Origin: Pseudomonas extremorientalis
Lineage (GTDB): Bacteria > Pseudomonadota > Gammaproteobacteria > Pseudomonadales > Pseudomonadaceae
Length of the DNA stretch: 64,000 bases
NCBI RefSeq assembly: GCF_001870465.1
Contig: NZ_MDGK01000044.1
Coordinates: forward strand, 62,001-126,000
Direction: 5' to 3'
The stretch's first letter is position 1, and the number at the start of each line of letters is the position of its first letter. The translations under genes were made by a program, and so were the position numbers. The notes below the pieces were generated by a model, which searched no databases, was not told the DNA's origin, and saw nothing but the letters and a program-made list of their open reading frames with translations. Below, one piece after another: positions 1 to 9,575 of this stretch.

Positions 1-918
1 GAGGCCCAGCGCCAGGCGCAACTGGCCGCTGCCTTCGCGCCGGACTTGCTGCACCTGCTCGACCGCGACCAGGCCCAGGCCCGCGCCGGTATCGCACTGG
101 CGCACGGTGGGCTGTTTTTCCCCGAAGGCGGCTGGGTGCACCCACCGGCATTGTGCGAGTGGCAAGCCCATCAACCGGGCGTGACCGTGCTAACCCACCA
201 CGATGTGCTCGACCTGCGTCATGTCGACGGCCAGTGGCAAGCCTGGGACGGTGAACACCTGCTGGCCAGCGCCAGCGTGGCGGTGCTGGCCGGCGCCGCC
301 GAAGTCCAGCGGTTCGCCGACCTGCCCCTCAAGCGCATTCGCGGGCAGATCACCCGTTTGCCGCAGACCGCCGACAGCCAGGCCCTGGCCACGGTGGTGT
401 GTGCCGAAGGCTACGTCGCCCCGCCACGCCTGGGCGAACACACCCTGGGCGCCAGTTTCGACTTCAAAAGCGATGACCTTACGCCCACCGCCGCTGAACA
501 TGCCGAAAACCTGGAGCTGCTCATGGGCATCTCCGAGGACCTGGCCCAGCGCCTAGGCGCCGACACCCTGGAGCCGGCGACCCTGGAAGGTCGCGCCGCG
601 TTCCGCTGCACCAGCCCGGATTACCTGCCGATTGTGGGACCATTGGCTGACCGCCAGGCGTTCGACCAGGCCTACGCCGCCCTGCGCAAGGACGCCCGGC
701 AAGTGCCAGGCACCGCTTGCCCCTGGCTGGACGGGCTGTACGTCAACAGCGGCCATGGCTCAAGGGGGCTGATCACCGCCCCGTTGAGTGCGGAGTTGCT
801 CGCCGCCTGGCTGGACAACGAGCCGCTGCCGGTGCCGCGCGCCGTGGCTGACGCCTGCCACCCCAATCGGTTTGCCGTGCGGGCGCTGATCCGCGCCACC
901 ACCGGCAAGGTCGAGTGA
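1..918 (+). CDS. mnmC: MnmC bifunctional tRNA modification enzyme, C-terminal FAD oxidoreductase part (5' truncated)
   Basis: The reading frame is open from base 1 and ends with TGA at 916-918, so about 305 residues of the C-terminal half are present. In the family this domain is an FAD-dependent oxidase (DAO fold) that removes the carboxymethyl group from cmnm5(s2)U34 in tRNA; the methyltransferase half would lie upstream of the window. Visible family features are the substrate-domain motif around KRIRGQITRLP and the C-terminal FAD-binding stretch YVNSGHGSRGLITAPLSAE. The gene converges on the giant LRR gene with no spacing between the stops and no terminator hairpin. Family recognition rests on the C-terminal motif; the start cannot be seen. 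Confidence 0.93.
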   Translation, partial: EAQRQAQLAAAFAPDLLHLLDRDQAQARAGIALAHGGLFFPEGGWVHPPALCEWQAHQPGVTVLTHHDVLDLRHVDGQWQAWDGEHLLASASVAVLAGAAEVQRFADLPLKRIRGQITRLPQTADSQALATVVCAEGYVAPPRLGEHTLGASFDFKSDDLTPTAAEHAENLELLMGISEDLAQRLGADTLEPATLEGRAAFRCTSPDYLPIVGPLADRQAFDQAYAALRKDARQVPGTACPWLDGLYVNSGHGSRGLITAPLSAELLAAWLDNEPLPVPRAVADACHPNRFAVRALIRATTGKVE

Positions 919-3900
919 TCAACCGGCTGGGACCTCACACACGGAGCCCAGCGCTTCGGCCTTGATGGCGTCCTCGGTCAAGCGCTCGATCAGCACGCTT
1001 TCGGCCTGCTCCCGTTCACTGAGGACGGTGTGCATGCGACTACGGTAATCGGCATCGCTCAGTACCAGGCTTTGCTCGAAGATGTCATTGAGGCGCTCGT
1101 CATAGGGCGAGCTCAAGGCCTCGAAGCGAGCCGCATGGGCACGCTTGAGGTAGTCGGTCCAGAACGGCAGCTTCTTGAGATACGTCATCAGCTCGGGGGA
1201 CAGCTCGGCCAGCGTGACTTCAGCCTTGGCTTCATCCAGCGCCAACTGAGTGACCTCCCCCAGCCGCGAATAACGCATGTGCCGAGGCTGGCCGGGCAAA
1301 TAGAATTCGCCGACCAGCCCTGTGCGGAAAGCCAGGCTGACCTCCAATGGATCGGCGGCAGGATGCAGGCCACTGTGACGGCGCGCAATCGCCTCCAACT
1401 GCTCCAGGCGAAACAGGCCACGACCCAGTTTCAACAGCGGCCTGGGCGTCAGCGCACGCCCCTGGATGAGGGCCTTGGCATCGCTGATTTCCACCAGGAC
1501 TTCCAGGCTGCTGAAGTTGACGGCGGCGGCATCGTCACAATTGATCGGCGTGGCGGCCCGTTCGAATACTTCCTCACGCAGTTCGCTGTTCATTGCGGCA
1601 GCCTCCAGCACGCGCCATACGCGGCGCTGCAGGTCCTCACGCACGAACTCGGCGTCTTTGGTGCCGCCCAGTTCCGCGAGCAACTTGAACAGGGCGTCCG
1701 ACCGGTGATCGTCCTTGAGGCCCGTCCACGTGACTTTCTTCGCCGCATAGCCCGCCATCCGTTCGTCCGCCAGCCACAGTTCGCGTGCGCTCTGCTCGTT
1801 CAAACGCGCAATATCATCTTCCAGGAACCCCATGCCCGGACCGTACGCTTGCCGGTAATTTTTCAGGGCCAGTTGGCTTTGAGCCGATAACGGGTTGTGC
1901 CGCAAGTTGACACCCAGGGCAACGTTTCGCGGCACGCGCAATAGCCACTCCGGCAGCACGCTGATGTCATTGGCGCGCAAATTGATGTGTTCAAGATAAG
2001 GCAGACGCCACAGGTCCCTGGGCAGTTCCTTGAGCCGGCAGTTGCGTAACACCAGGCTGCGCAGCGCGAACATACGGCTGATATCCGGCGGGTCCAGCAG
2101 CGGGTTATCCGCCAGGCTCAACACCTTCAGGCGCGTTAGATCGGCCAGCTTGGCACGGGTGTATTCGGTGAGCTGGAGTTTGTTGTTGCTCAGGTACAAC
2201 CGCTCCAGGCCCGGCATGTGCGACAGGGCTTCAGGTAGCCGGGTAATCTGGTTTTCGCCCAGTTCAAGGGTGCGCAGCCCCTTGAAGTGGCTGAGGAAAT
2301 ACGCCACATCGTCGGTCAGGTTCAAACGGCGCAATGACAAATGCTCGACGTGATCGAAGCGCACCTGTGCGGGTAATGTCGGCAGAGGGCCGATGACCAT
2401 ATCATCGAGCAACAGCCCTGGAACCTGGCTGGCGCGCTCATCGGGCAGGGTCGACATCCGTCGCCAGCATTTTTCGATGCTTTTCGCCGCCTGGTGGCGA
2501 CTCAATCGATAGTCCCACAGGGGGTCGGCCTGCACGATATTGACAGACCTCTCGGCACGCCAGCGTTTGAGTGCCGTGTGCAGCGCTTCAAACTCCTGCT
2601 CACGTGCCTGGACCGCCTTGGCACGAGACAGGTGATCATGGCCCGCATCGCGCAAGAAATCGTTGACCTGCGACGGACTGAACAAGGGATAAAGCTTGTT
2701 GACCTTACGCACCAACGCCGCCGGAAAATGCTCTGCCTCGCCCCGCGCCGACTGGGTACAGATCAGCGGTTCTTCTTCCAGCAGCCCGCGTTCCGGCCAC
2801 AGGTAACGGGCGACGCTTTCACGCTCATGCACCGTGGTGGCACGCAGGCGGCCCCGCAAGTCGGCGGCCTCATTCTCGGCCTGGAGCTTCAATGCAATAC
2901 GCTGGCGTGGCAGCAGGCTATCGAAAAGCGCCGTGTACAAGCCGTCCGCGCCTGTCGCGACCGGCCCCAGGGCCTTGCCTTTTTGATCGAATGCCTGATA
3001 CCCCTGGGGCGTACTGACCAGGGTCCTCTGCGTCGCAGCTGTTGAAGCGCCCGTCTCGGCCAGCACCTCCCCGCTCAGGGTGTGCCTGCGTACCTGCAAT
3101 GCCAGGTCTCGGGGCCAGCCGGGCATTCGCTCCAGCATACCGACGGCCACGCGTCGGGTGCCGTCCCCCGCCAACTCCGGCCAGTACAGGCCCATCAGCG
3201 CGCGGTCCTGCTCCAACTGGTCCACCGCCTCGCGTGCCCGCTGGGCAAGCACCAGTGGTACTCGGCCAGTGGTGCGCAAATACCGGCGCTCCCACAATGT
3301 GGCCTGTGAGTACAGCTCCCACGCCACACGGGGCGGCAGTTGTTTGAAGCGTTCGCACAACGGCACCAACTCGTTCAGAGCAACACCGGCGTAATAGGTG
3401 CACAAACGATCAAGCACGGTTTGATGCCGGCTACGCAGGGTGTCCAACAGACGCCGCTCCAGTGTGCTGCGCATGTCGTCTTCCGCCACGCCCTTGCCCA
3501 ACAGGTCGACACGCTCTTCGTCGCTCAGATGCTCCAGCAAGGTGTCCATGACCCGCCCCTCCCTCAACTCCTTGCGGGTGATATGGATGCTCAGGTCCTC
3601 ATAATCGAAAGGTGCTGTTTCCGGATGCCTTTCCAGCAGTTCGCCCTCCTCGTCCAGCACCTCGAAAAAACGTCCCTGGGGCCAGCCAGGCACCAGCGGC
3701 AATGCGAACAATTGGACGCGTGCGGTACTCGCATCCGGACGTTGACCACGCGCCAGGTACTCCATCAGTTCACGGACCCTGTCGTTTTGCTTGTAGCGCA
3801 GCACGCTGTCATGAAAACGCTCGGGTAACGGCTCGTAGGCACTGCCCAATGCCCGCAAGTGTGGCAGGGTCATTCCTGTGAGGGTTGCCAGGTTCGACAA

Positions 3901-5763
3901 CGGCTCAGCGGGCAATTCCTCAAGGCTTGGATCCAGTCGCCTGAGGCTGTAGACGGGATCTTCCCATTGCAAGGGGCGCTCGTAGACATGCTGCCAGCCA
4001 CCACGGAAGTTGTGCTCCAGCGTCGGGCGGTAAGCCTGCGGGCGCTGTGGATGAATAACCCGCCACTTCTGCAGTTTGGTATCGAAGGCAACCGAATAGT
4101 GGTTTCCCCCCATCCGGATGTAAGAGCGGCCGTTGACTTGGTAGACGCCGCGAGAACTGGCCACGGTCTGGCGTGCGACCGGCTCAGGCTGTCGATAGGC
4201 ATTGAGCCGTGGCCGCCAGAGTTTCTGGCCCTGGTCGGCAGTGGTGACGGTTTCGAACTTCTCGAAGAACTCCGTAGAGGTTGTCAGGGTGCGCTTCAAC
4301 GTCCCCACGACCCGCCCCCCTGCCACAAACAAAGCCATGGCCGCGACGTTTTCGGCCACATTCACCAGATGCCTGAGGGCCTCGGTATGTTCATCGTGCT
4401 GCCAGTCCTCGACGGCCTCGAACACTTCCCCCAACAGCTGTCCGATGGCTACCCCGAGCATCAACTGACCCAACACCGGCACCACCAACGCCGCCACATT
4501 CAGCAGGTCCAGCCCCAGGTCCAGATAGCGCTGCGTGCGCTCTTCACTGGCTTGCTGGTCGACCTGGGCCTTGGGCACCGCCAGCACTAACGCATCCAAT
4601 TGAATCTTGCCGACGAATGCCTGGAAGAAGAACCCCGTCAGGCTGGTCGTGACGGGTAAGGCGCGCAGCTGGCCAACCTTGCGCGTCATGTCGAACGATT
4701 CGAAAAAATCCAGGCGGTTGGACTCATCCAGGTACCCTTCGAAAAACGTCCGGTAGCTCTTGATTTGCAGCTTCAAGGACAAGTACAGCTTGAAGTCTTC
4801 CAGCGTCGGGTACTCGTACCAGGGCCTAGAGGGTTCGTTAGGCATGTAGACAATAAAGGGGCCGGTATCCAGGCTGCCCGGTACGCTGTCGGAAAACACC
4901 AATACACTCCACACACAGGTGTCATCGATGTTCACGCCTTGCCACGTAGTCAGACCGTTGCCCGGCACCTTGCTCTTGAGCTCACTGGCCGGACGGTCGA
5001 AACCGATCAGCTTGAGCAACCGGGCATAGGTCCCGGCTTCGATATGCCCCTTGCACAAGGCAATATGCAGATCCGTGCGCATGTCCATGAGTTTGCCCAG
5101 GCCAATACTGACGGCAGCCTGGTTGTAGGAGCTGACTTCCTCTTTGCTTTTCGGGTCGGGCAGGTCGAAGACCTCTTCGATGTGTTTTTGATAGAGGGCC
5201 CCCAGGTCCAGCTCCCGGCAATAACCGACAAATTCAGGCACCGTCATCCCGACCATCGGCTGCCTGGTGGCCGCAGAGCGCACCACCGCTACGACGGACA
5301 TGCCCCCCGGCTCGGCGCGCTCTTCGGAGAAATTCTGCATCGCCGCGTGCAGCAGGCTCTGCTTGGTGTAGGTAACGGTCTGGTGCAAGCCGCCGCCCAG
5401 GTCAGGGCTGACGCCGGTGAGCTTACGTTTGGGCAACTCCAGCAGGTCTTGCCTGACATCCGGCGACTCAACCCCTTTGGCCCGCAGAAAATTGGTCAAG
5501 CGCTCTGCGCAGTATTGATCCAGCGATTCCAGGCGCTGTATTAGATAACGGACGTTCTCACGGATCGCCTTGCTGTCGATATGCGCCTGCTCAAGGGCCG
5601 TGAGTATCGAAGCGTCGGCCTCAACCAACCAGTGCGGCAGGTTTTTGCGCAAAACCTGCGCCTTGTCCAGGTCGGCGGTCATGTCGAGCAATGCCCTGTC
5701 CAGCTCATCCTGGGTCGCCCCTGCGGCGACCTCACTCAAATCGCGGTTTTGCGTCATCGGCAT
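919..5763 (-). CDS. Giant LRR protein with C-terminal NEL-type E3 ubiquitin ligase domain
   Basis: This 1614-aa protein resembles the NEL (novel E3 ligase) effector-like proteins of pseudomonads. In order: an N-terminal region of the DUF6543/dermonecrotic-toxin type with a WYEYPTLEDFKLY motif near residue 315; hydrophobic helices at about 416-450 and 480-495 that could insert in a membrane; a small beta module (GVYQVNGRSYIRMGG) near 535-570; leucine-rich repeats at about 1150-1290 (LRTLELGENQITRLPE and following units); and a NEL-like domain at about 1320-1610. In NEL enzymes the catalytic cysteine lies in a CxD motif; here Cys1409 is in INCDD. ATG 5763 has GAGGA only 3 nt away; the in-frame ATG at 5757 has a more normal 9-nt spacing and may be the real start. 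No secretion genes are nearby, so export and host target are unknown. Confidence 0.88.
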   Translation of the reverse strand: MPMTQNRDLSEVAAGATQDELDRALLDMTADLDKAQVLRKNLPHWLVEADASILTALEQAHIDSKAIRENVRYLIQRLESLDQYCAERLTNFLRAKGVESPDVRQDLLELPKRKLTGVSPDLGGGLHQTVTYTKQSLLHAAMQNFSEERAEPGGMSVVAVVRSAATRQPMVGMTVPEFVGYCRELDLGALYQKHIEEVFDLPDPKSKEEVSSYNQAAVSIGLGKLMDMRTDLHIALCKGHIEAGTYARLLKLIGFDRPASELKSKVPGNGLTTWQGVNIDDTCVWSVLVFSDSVPGSLDTGPFIVYMPNEPSRPWYEYPTLEDFKLYLSLKLQIKSYRTFFEGYLDESNRLDFFESFDMTRKVGQLRALPVTTSLTGFFFQAFVGKIQLDALVLAVPKAQVDQQASEERTQRYLDLGLDLLNVAALVVPVLGQLMLGVAIGQLLGEVFEAVEDWQHDEHTEALRHLVNVAENVAAMALFVAGGRVVGTLKRTLTTSTEFFEKFETVTTADQGQKLWRPRLNAYRQPEPVARQTVASSRGVYQVNGRSYIRMGGNHYSVAFDTKLQKWRVIHPQRPQAYRPTLEHNFRGGWQHVYERPLQWEDPVYSLRRLDPSLEELPAEPLSNLATLTGMTLPHLRALGSAYEPLPERFHDSVLRYKQNDRVRELMEYLARGQRPDASTARVQLFALPLVPGWPQGRFFEVLDEEGELLERHPETAPFDYEDLSIHITRKELREGRVMDTLLEHLSDEERVDLLGKGVAEDDMRSTLERRLLDTLRSRHQTVLDRLCTYYAGVALNELVPLCERFKQLPPRVAWELYSQATLWERRYLRTTGRVPLVLAQRAREAVDQLEQDRALMGLYWPELAGDGTRRVAVGMLERMPGWPRDLALQVRRHTLSGEVLAETGASTAATQRTLVSTPQGYQAFDQKGKALGPVATGADGLYTALFDSLLPRQRIALKLQAENEAADLRGRLRATTVHERESVARYLWPERGLLEEEPLICTQSARGEAEHFPAALVRKVNKLYPLFSPSQVNDFLRDAGHDHLSRAKAVQAREQEFEALHTALKRWRAERSVNIVQADPLWDYRLSRHQAAKSIEKCWRRMSTLPDERASQVPGLLLDDMVIGPLPTLPAQVRFDHVEHLSLRRLNLTDDVAYFLSHFKGLRTLELGENQITRLPEALSHMPGLERLYLSNNKLQLTEYTRAKLADLTRLKVLSLADNPLLDPPDISRMFALRSLVLRNCRLKELPRDLWRLPYLEHINLRANDISVLPEWLLRVPRNVALGVNLRHNPLSAQSQLALKNYRQAYGPGMGFLEDDIARLNEQSARELWLADERMAGYAAKKVTWTGLKDDHRSDALFKLLAELGGTKDAEFVREDLQRRVWRVLEAAAMNSELREEVFERAATPINCDDAAAVNFSSLEVLVEISDAKALIQGRALTPRPLLKLGRGLFRLEQLEAIARRHSGLHPAADPLEVSLAFRTGLVGEFYLPGQPRHMRYSRLGEVTQLALDEAKAEVTLAELSPELMTYLKKLPFWTDYLKRAHAARFEALSSPYDERLNDIFEQSLVLSDADYRSRMHTVLSEREQAESVLIERLTEDAIKAEALGSVCEVPAG

Positions 5764-5972
5764 GTTTCCTCAGCCAGCTGAACATGACGCCAAACGATAA
5801 GCCTGGCCTGGGTCAAAACCGGGTATTTGTATACCGCCTTGCGACAGACCCACTCCGCTTATAACCGATTGATCTAAAACTCCACGAATAGCCCCGTGTC
5901 AGTTTCTGGGTACGCGCCCTTTTGGGCGTATTGAGTTTTATGCTCCCCAACGGAAAAACCGGTAAGGAATTT

Positions 5973-7745
5973 ATGTGCGGATTAGCTGGAGAATTACGTT
6001 TCGATGCCCAACCTGCCGACCTGGCGGCGATTGAACGCATCACCCATCACCTGGCCCCGCGAGGCCCCGACGCCTGGGGCTTTCATGCCCAGGGGCCGAT
6101 AGCCCTGGGCCATCGGCGCCTGAAAATCATGGACCTGTCGGACGGCTCGGCCCAACCGATGGTCGATTCGCACCTGGGCCTGAGCCTGGCCTTCAACGGT
6201 GCGATCTATAACTTCCCGGAATTGCGCGAAGAGCTGGAAGCCCTGGGCTACGCCTTCTATTCCGGCGGCGACACCGAAGTGTTGCTCAAGGGTTACCACG
6301 CCTGGGGTGAGGCACTGCTGCCCAAGCTCAATGGCATGTTTGCCTTCGCCATCTGGGAACGTGATGCCCAGCGCCTGTTCATCGCCCGCGACCGCCTCGG
6401 CGTGAAGCCGTTGTACCTGTCGCGCACCGGCCAGCGCCTGCGCTTTGCCTCGGCCTTGCCGGCGCTGCTCAAGGGCGGCGATATCAACCCGATCCTCGAT
6501 CCGGTAGCCCTGAATCACTACCTGAATTTCCATGCGGTGGTGCCGGCACCACGCACCTTGCTGGCGGGCATCGAAAAACTGCCGCCGGCCAGCTGGATGC
6601 GTATCGATGCCAGCGGCAAGACTGAACAGCAAACCTGGTGGACCCTGCCCTACGGCCCGCGCGAAGATGAAAAAAAACTGAGCCTGGAAGACTGGACCGA
6701 CCGCGTGCTCGACAGCACTCGCGAAGCCGTGGCCATCCGTCAACGCGCTGCGGTGGATGTGGGTGTGCTGCTCTCCGGTGGGGTCGATTCGAGCATGCTC
6801 GTCGGCCTGCTGCGTGAAGTCGGCGTACAGGATTTGTCGACCTTTTCCATCGGTTTTGAAGACGCCGGTGGCGAGGCCGGCAATGAGTTCCAGTACTCGG
6901 ACCTGATCGCCAGACACTACGGTACGCGCCACCACCAATTGCGCATCGCCGAAAGTGAGATCATCGAGCAACTGCCTGCCGCCTTCCGCGCCATGAGCGA
7001 GCCGATGGTCAGCCATGACTGCATCGCCTTCTACCTGCTGTCGCGGGAAGTGGCCAAGCACTGCAAGGTGGTGCAAAGCGGCCAGGGCGCCGATGAGTTG
7101 TTCGCCGGTTACCACTGGTACCCGCAGGTCGACGGTGCCGCCGATCCCTATATGGCTTATCGCGATGCATTTTTTGACCGCAGCTACGACGACTATGCCG
7201 CCACTGTCGCGCCCAAATGGCTGACCGCCAACGACGCGGCTGGCGATTTCGTGCGCGAACATTTCGCCATGCCCGGCGCCGATGCGGCGGTGGACAAGGC
7301 CCTGCGCCTGGACAGCACGGTGATGCTGGTGGACGACCCGGTCAAACGCGTCGACAACATGACCATGGCCTGGGGCCTGGAAGCGCGCACGCCGTTCCTG
7401 GACTACCGCCTGGTAGAGCTGTCGGCCCGCGTGCCAGGTAAATTCAAGTTGCCCGATGGCGGCAAGCAAGTGCTGAAAGAAGCGGCGCGCCGGGTCATTC
7501 CGAGCGAAGTCATCGACCGCAAGAAGGGCTACTTCCCGGTGCCGGGCCTCAAGCACTTGCAGGGCGATACCTTGAACTGGGTACGCGAACTGCTGCTCGA
7601 CCCGAGCCAGGATCGCGGCCTGTTCAACCCCGCCGCGCTGGACCGCTTGTTGACCGACCCGCAGGGCCAATTGACGCCGTTGCGTGGCTCCAAGCTGTGG
7701 CAACTGGCAGCGCTGAACCTGTGGCTCAGCGAACAAGGAATCTGA
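5973..7745 (+). CDS. asnO: N-acetylglutaminylglutamine amidotransferase (asparagine synthase-like)
   Basis: This 590-aa protein is the class II amidotransferase that makes the terminal amide of N-acetylglutaminylglutamine amide (NAGGN), a dipeptide osmoprotectant. The start is the ATG giving MCGLAGE, because Cys2 must become the N-terminal nucleophile of the glutaminase domain after Met removal; the longer frame from 5922 is therefore rejected. AAGGA lies 4 nt upstream. The synthetase half carries the ATP-pyrophosphatase loop SGGVDSS at residues 268-274. It is first in the three-gene NAGGN operon, with the synthetase starting 3 bp after its stop. Length and neighbours match the family of the PA3459 type rather than asnB. 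The 209-bp leader holds a hairpin around 5911-5930 (GCGCCC/GGGCG) but no promoter that I can name. Confidence 0.95.
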   Translation: MCGLAGELRFDAQPADLAAIERITHHLAPRGPDAWGFHAQGPIALGHRRLKIMDLSDGSAQPMVDSHLGLSLAFNGAIYNFPELREELEALGYAFYSGGDTEVLLKGYHAWGEALLPKLNGMFAFAIWERDAQRLFIARDRLGVKPLYLSRTGQRLRFASALPALLKGGDINPILDPVALNHYLNFHAVVPAPRTLLAGIEKLPPASWMRIDASGKTEQQTWWTLPYGPREDEKKLSLEDWTDRVLDSTREAVAIRQRAAVDVGVLLSGGVDSSMLVGLLREVGVQDLSTFSIGFEDAGGEAGNEFQYSDLIARHYGTRHHQLRIAESEIIEQLPAAFRAMSEPMVSHDCIAFYLLSREVAKHCKVVQSGQGADELFAGYHWYPQVDGAADPYMAYRDAFFDRSYDDYAATVAPKWLTANDAAGDFVREHFAMPGADAAVDKALRLDSTVMLVDDPVKRVDNMTMAWGLEARTPFLDYRLVELSARVPGKFKLPDGGKQVLKEAARRVIPSEVIDRKKGYFPVPGLKHLQGDTLNWVRELLLDPSQDRGLFNPAALDRLLTDPQGQLTPLRGSKLWQLAALNLWLSEQGI

Positions 7746-7748
7746 TTG

Positions 7749-9497
7749 ATGAAACCTCTCGCAGCGGCCTATAGCCAACGCTTGATCAAGGGCCAGGCGC
7801 CGACCTACGAGCGCCTGCAGGCGCGCCTGGCGGAAGACGGCAGCCCATTGGCCGCCGAGCCGATTGCGGTGCATTGCGGCTGGGGCCGGTTGCTGATCGG
7901 GCATACCTTTCCCGACCCGGCCAGCCTGGCCCAGGAACTGCTCCATGAGCAGCCGGGTGAGCGTGACATTGCTCTGTACGTGGCGGCGCCCCAGCAGATC
8001 CTGGGCATCGATCCCCAGCAGCTGTTTCTCGACCCCTCCGACACGCTGCGCCTGTGGTTCAGCGACTATCGCCCGGCTACCCGGGTATTTCGCGGCTTCC
8101 GCATCCGGCGGGTGCAGACCGAGGCCGATTGGCTGGCGGTGAACCAACTGTACCAGGGGCGCGGCATGTTGCCGGTCGACGCTGAACGCCTCACGCCGCG
8201 CCATCAGGGCGGCCCGGTGTACTGGCTGGCGGAAGATGAAGACAGCGGCGCAGTAATCGGCAGCGTGATGGGGCTGAATCACCAGAAGGCGTTTCATGAC
8301 CCGGAAAACGGTTGCAGCCTGTGGTGCCTGGCGGTCGACCCGCTGTGTACGCGCCCCGGCGTGGGCGAAGTACTGGTGCGCCATCTGGTGGAACACTTTA
8401 TGAGTCGTGGCCTGAGCTACCTGGACCTGTCGGTGCTGCACGATAACCGCCAGGCCAAGAATCTCTACGCCAAGCTCGGTTTTCGCGCGCTGACCACCTT
8501 TGCGATCAAGCGCAAGAATGGGATCAACCAACCGTTGTTCCTCGGCCCTGGCCCGCAGGCGGGGTTCAACCCCTATGCGCGGATCATCGTCGAGGAAGCC
8601 CATCGGCGCGGTATCGATGTACAGGTGGATGACGCCGATGCCGGGCTGTTCACCCTGAGCCATGGCGGGCGCCGTGTGCGTTGCCGTGAGTCCTTGAGCG
8701 ACCTGACCAGCTCGATCAGCATGACCTTGTGCCAGGACAAAAGCCTGACGCACAAGGTGCTGAAGGCCGCCGGTTTGAAAGTACCCTCGCAGCAACTGGC
8801 GGGCAGCGCGGATGACAACCTGGAGTTCCTCGATGAGCACCAGCGCATCGTGGTCAAGCCGCTGGATGGCGAGCAGGGTCAGGGCGTCGCCGTGGATCTG
8901 CAAAGTATCGAAGAGGTGCAGCAAGCCATTGAAGCGGCGCGGCAGTTCGACAGCCGCGTGTTGCTGGAAAGCTTTCACGAAGGCCTGGACCTGCGCATCC
9001 TGGTCATCGGTTTCGAGGTGGTGGCCGTCGCGATCCGCCGTCCTGCGGAAGTCACCGGTGACGGTCATCACTCCATTGGCGCATTGATCGAAGCCCAGAG
9101 CCGCCGTCGCCAGGCCGCCACCGACGGTGAAAGTAAAATCCCTCTGGATGGTGAGACCGAACGCACATTGAAAGCCGCTGGCTATGACTACAGCAGCATC
9201 CTGCCCCGTGGCCAGACCCTGGCCGTGCGTCGCACCGCCAACCTGCATACCGGTGGTTGCCTGGAAGACGTCACCGCCATCCTGCACCCCACGCTGGTGG
9301 ACGCCGCCGTGCGCGCCGCCCGCGCCCTGGATATTCCCATGGTGGGCCTGGACCTGATGGTGCCCGCCGCCGACCAACCCGAGTACGTGTTTATCGAAGC
9401 CAACGAACGGGCCGGCCTGGCCAATCACGAGCCGCAACCGACCGCGGAGAAGTTTGTGGATTTGTTGTTTCCCCACAGCCAGCCTGCCACTCAATAA
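7749..9497 (+). CDS. ngg: N-acetylglutaminylglutamine synthetase (GNAT plus ATP-grasp)
   Basis: This 582-aa fusion protein makes N-acetylglutaminylglutamine from glutamine. A GNAT acetyltransferase domain lies at about residues 114-264 (includes LSVLHDNRQAKNLYAKLGF), and an ATP-grasp ligase domain related to cyanophycin synthetase lies at about 317-580 (VVKPLDGEQGQGVAVDL; C-terminal VGLDLMVPAAD and FIEANERAGL). ATG 7749 has AAGGA 9 nt upstream; the TTG directly before it is less likely. It follows the amidotransferase by 3 bp, so the two are surely cotranscribed. The order matches the PA3459-PA3461 trio. No domain looks damaged. Confidence 0.95.
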   Translation: MKPLAAAYSQRLIKGQAPTYERLQARLAEDGSPLAAEPIAVHCGWGRLLIGHTFPDPASLAQELLHEQPGERDIALYVAAPQQILGIDPQQLFLDPSDTLRLWFSDYRPATRVFRGFRIRRVQTEADWLAVNQLYQGRGMLPVDAERLTPRHQGGPVYWLAEDEDSGAVIGSVMGLNHQKAFHDPENGCSLWCLAVDPLCTRPGVGEVLVRHLVEHFMSRGLSYLDLSVLHDNRQAKNLYAKLGFRALTTFAIKRKNGINQPLFLGPGPQAGFNPYARIIVEEAHRRGIDVQVDDADAGLFTLSHGGRRVRCRESLSDLTSSISMTLCQDKSLTHKVLKAAGLKVPSQQLAGSADDNLEFLDEHQRIVVKPLDGEQGQGVAVDLQSIEEVQQAIEAARQFDSRVLLESFHEGLDLRILVIGFEVVAVAIRRPAEVTGDGHHSIGALIEAQSRRRQAATDGESKIPLDGETERTLKAAGYDYSSILPRGQTLAVRRTANLHTGGCLEDVTAILHPTLVDAAVRAARALDIPMVGLDLMVPAADQPEYVFIEANERAGLANHEPQPTAEKFVDLLFPHSQPATQ

Positions 9498-9575
9498 CCC
9501 TGTGACCAGGGGACCTCTTGTGGTGAGCCAGCTAGCCACAACACGGCTGCTCGCCACACCTCATCAGGAGTCTTT

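Noticed and set aside
5826..5835. TTGTATACCG near the NAGGN operon, similar to the purine operator
   Set aside because: Only 8 of 10 positions match, palindrome is broken, and the neighbouring genes are not purine related.
5994..9557. 1187-codon frame on the minus strand
   Set aside because: It is the antisense of the NAGGN amidotransferase and synthetase genes, which have clear domains; the open frame results from GC-rich third positions.
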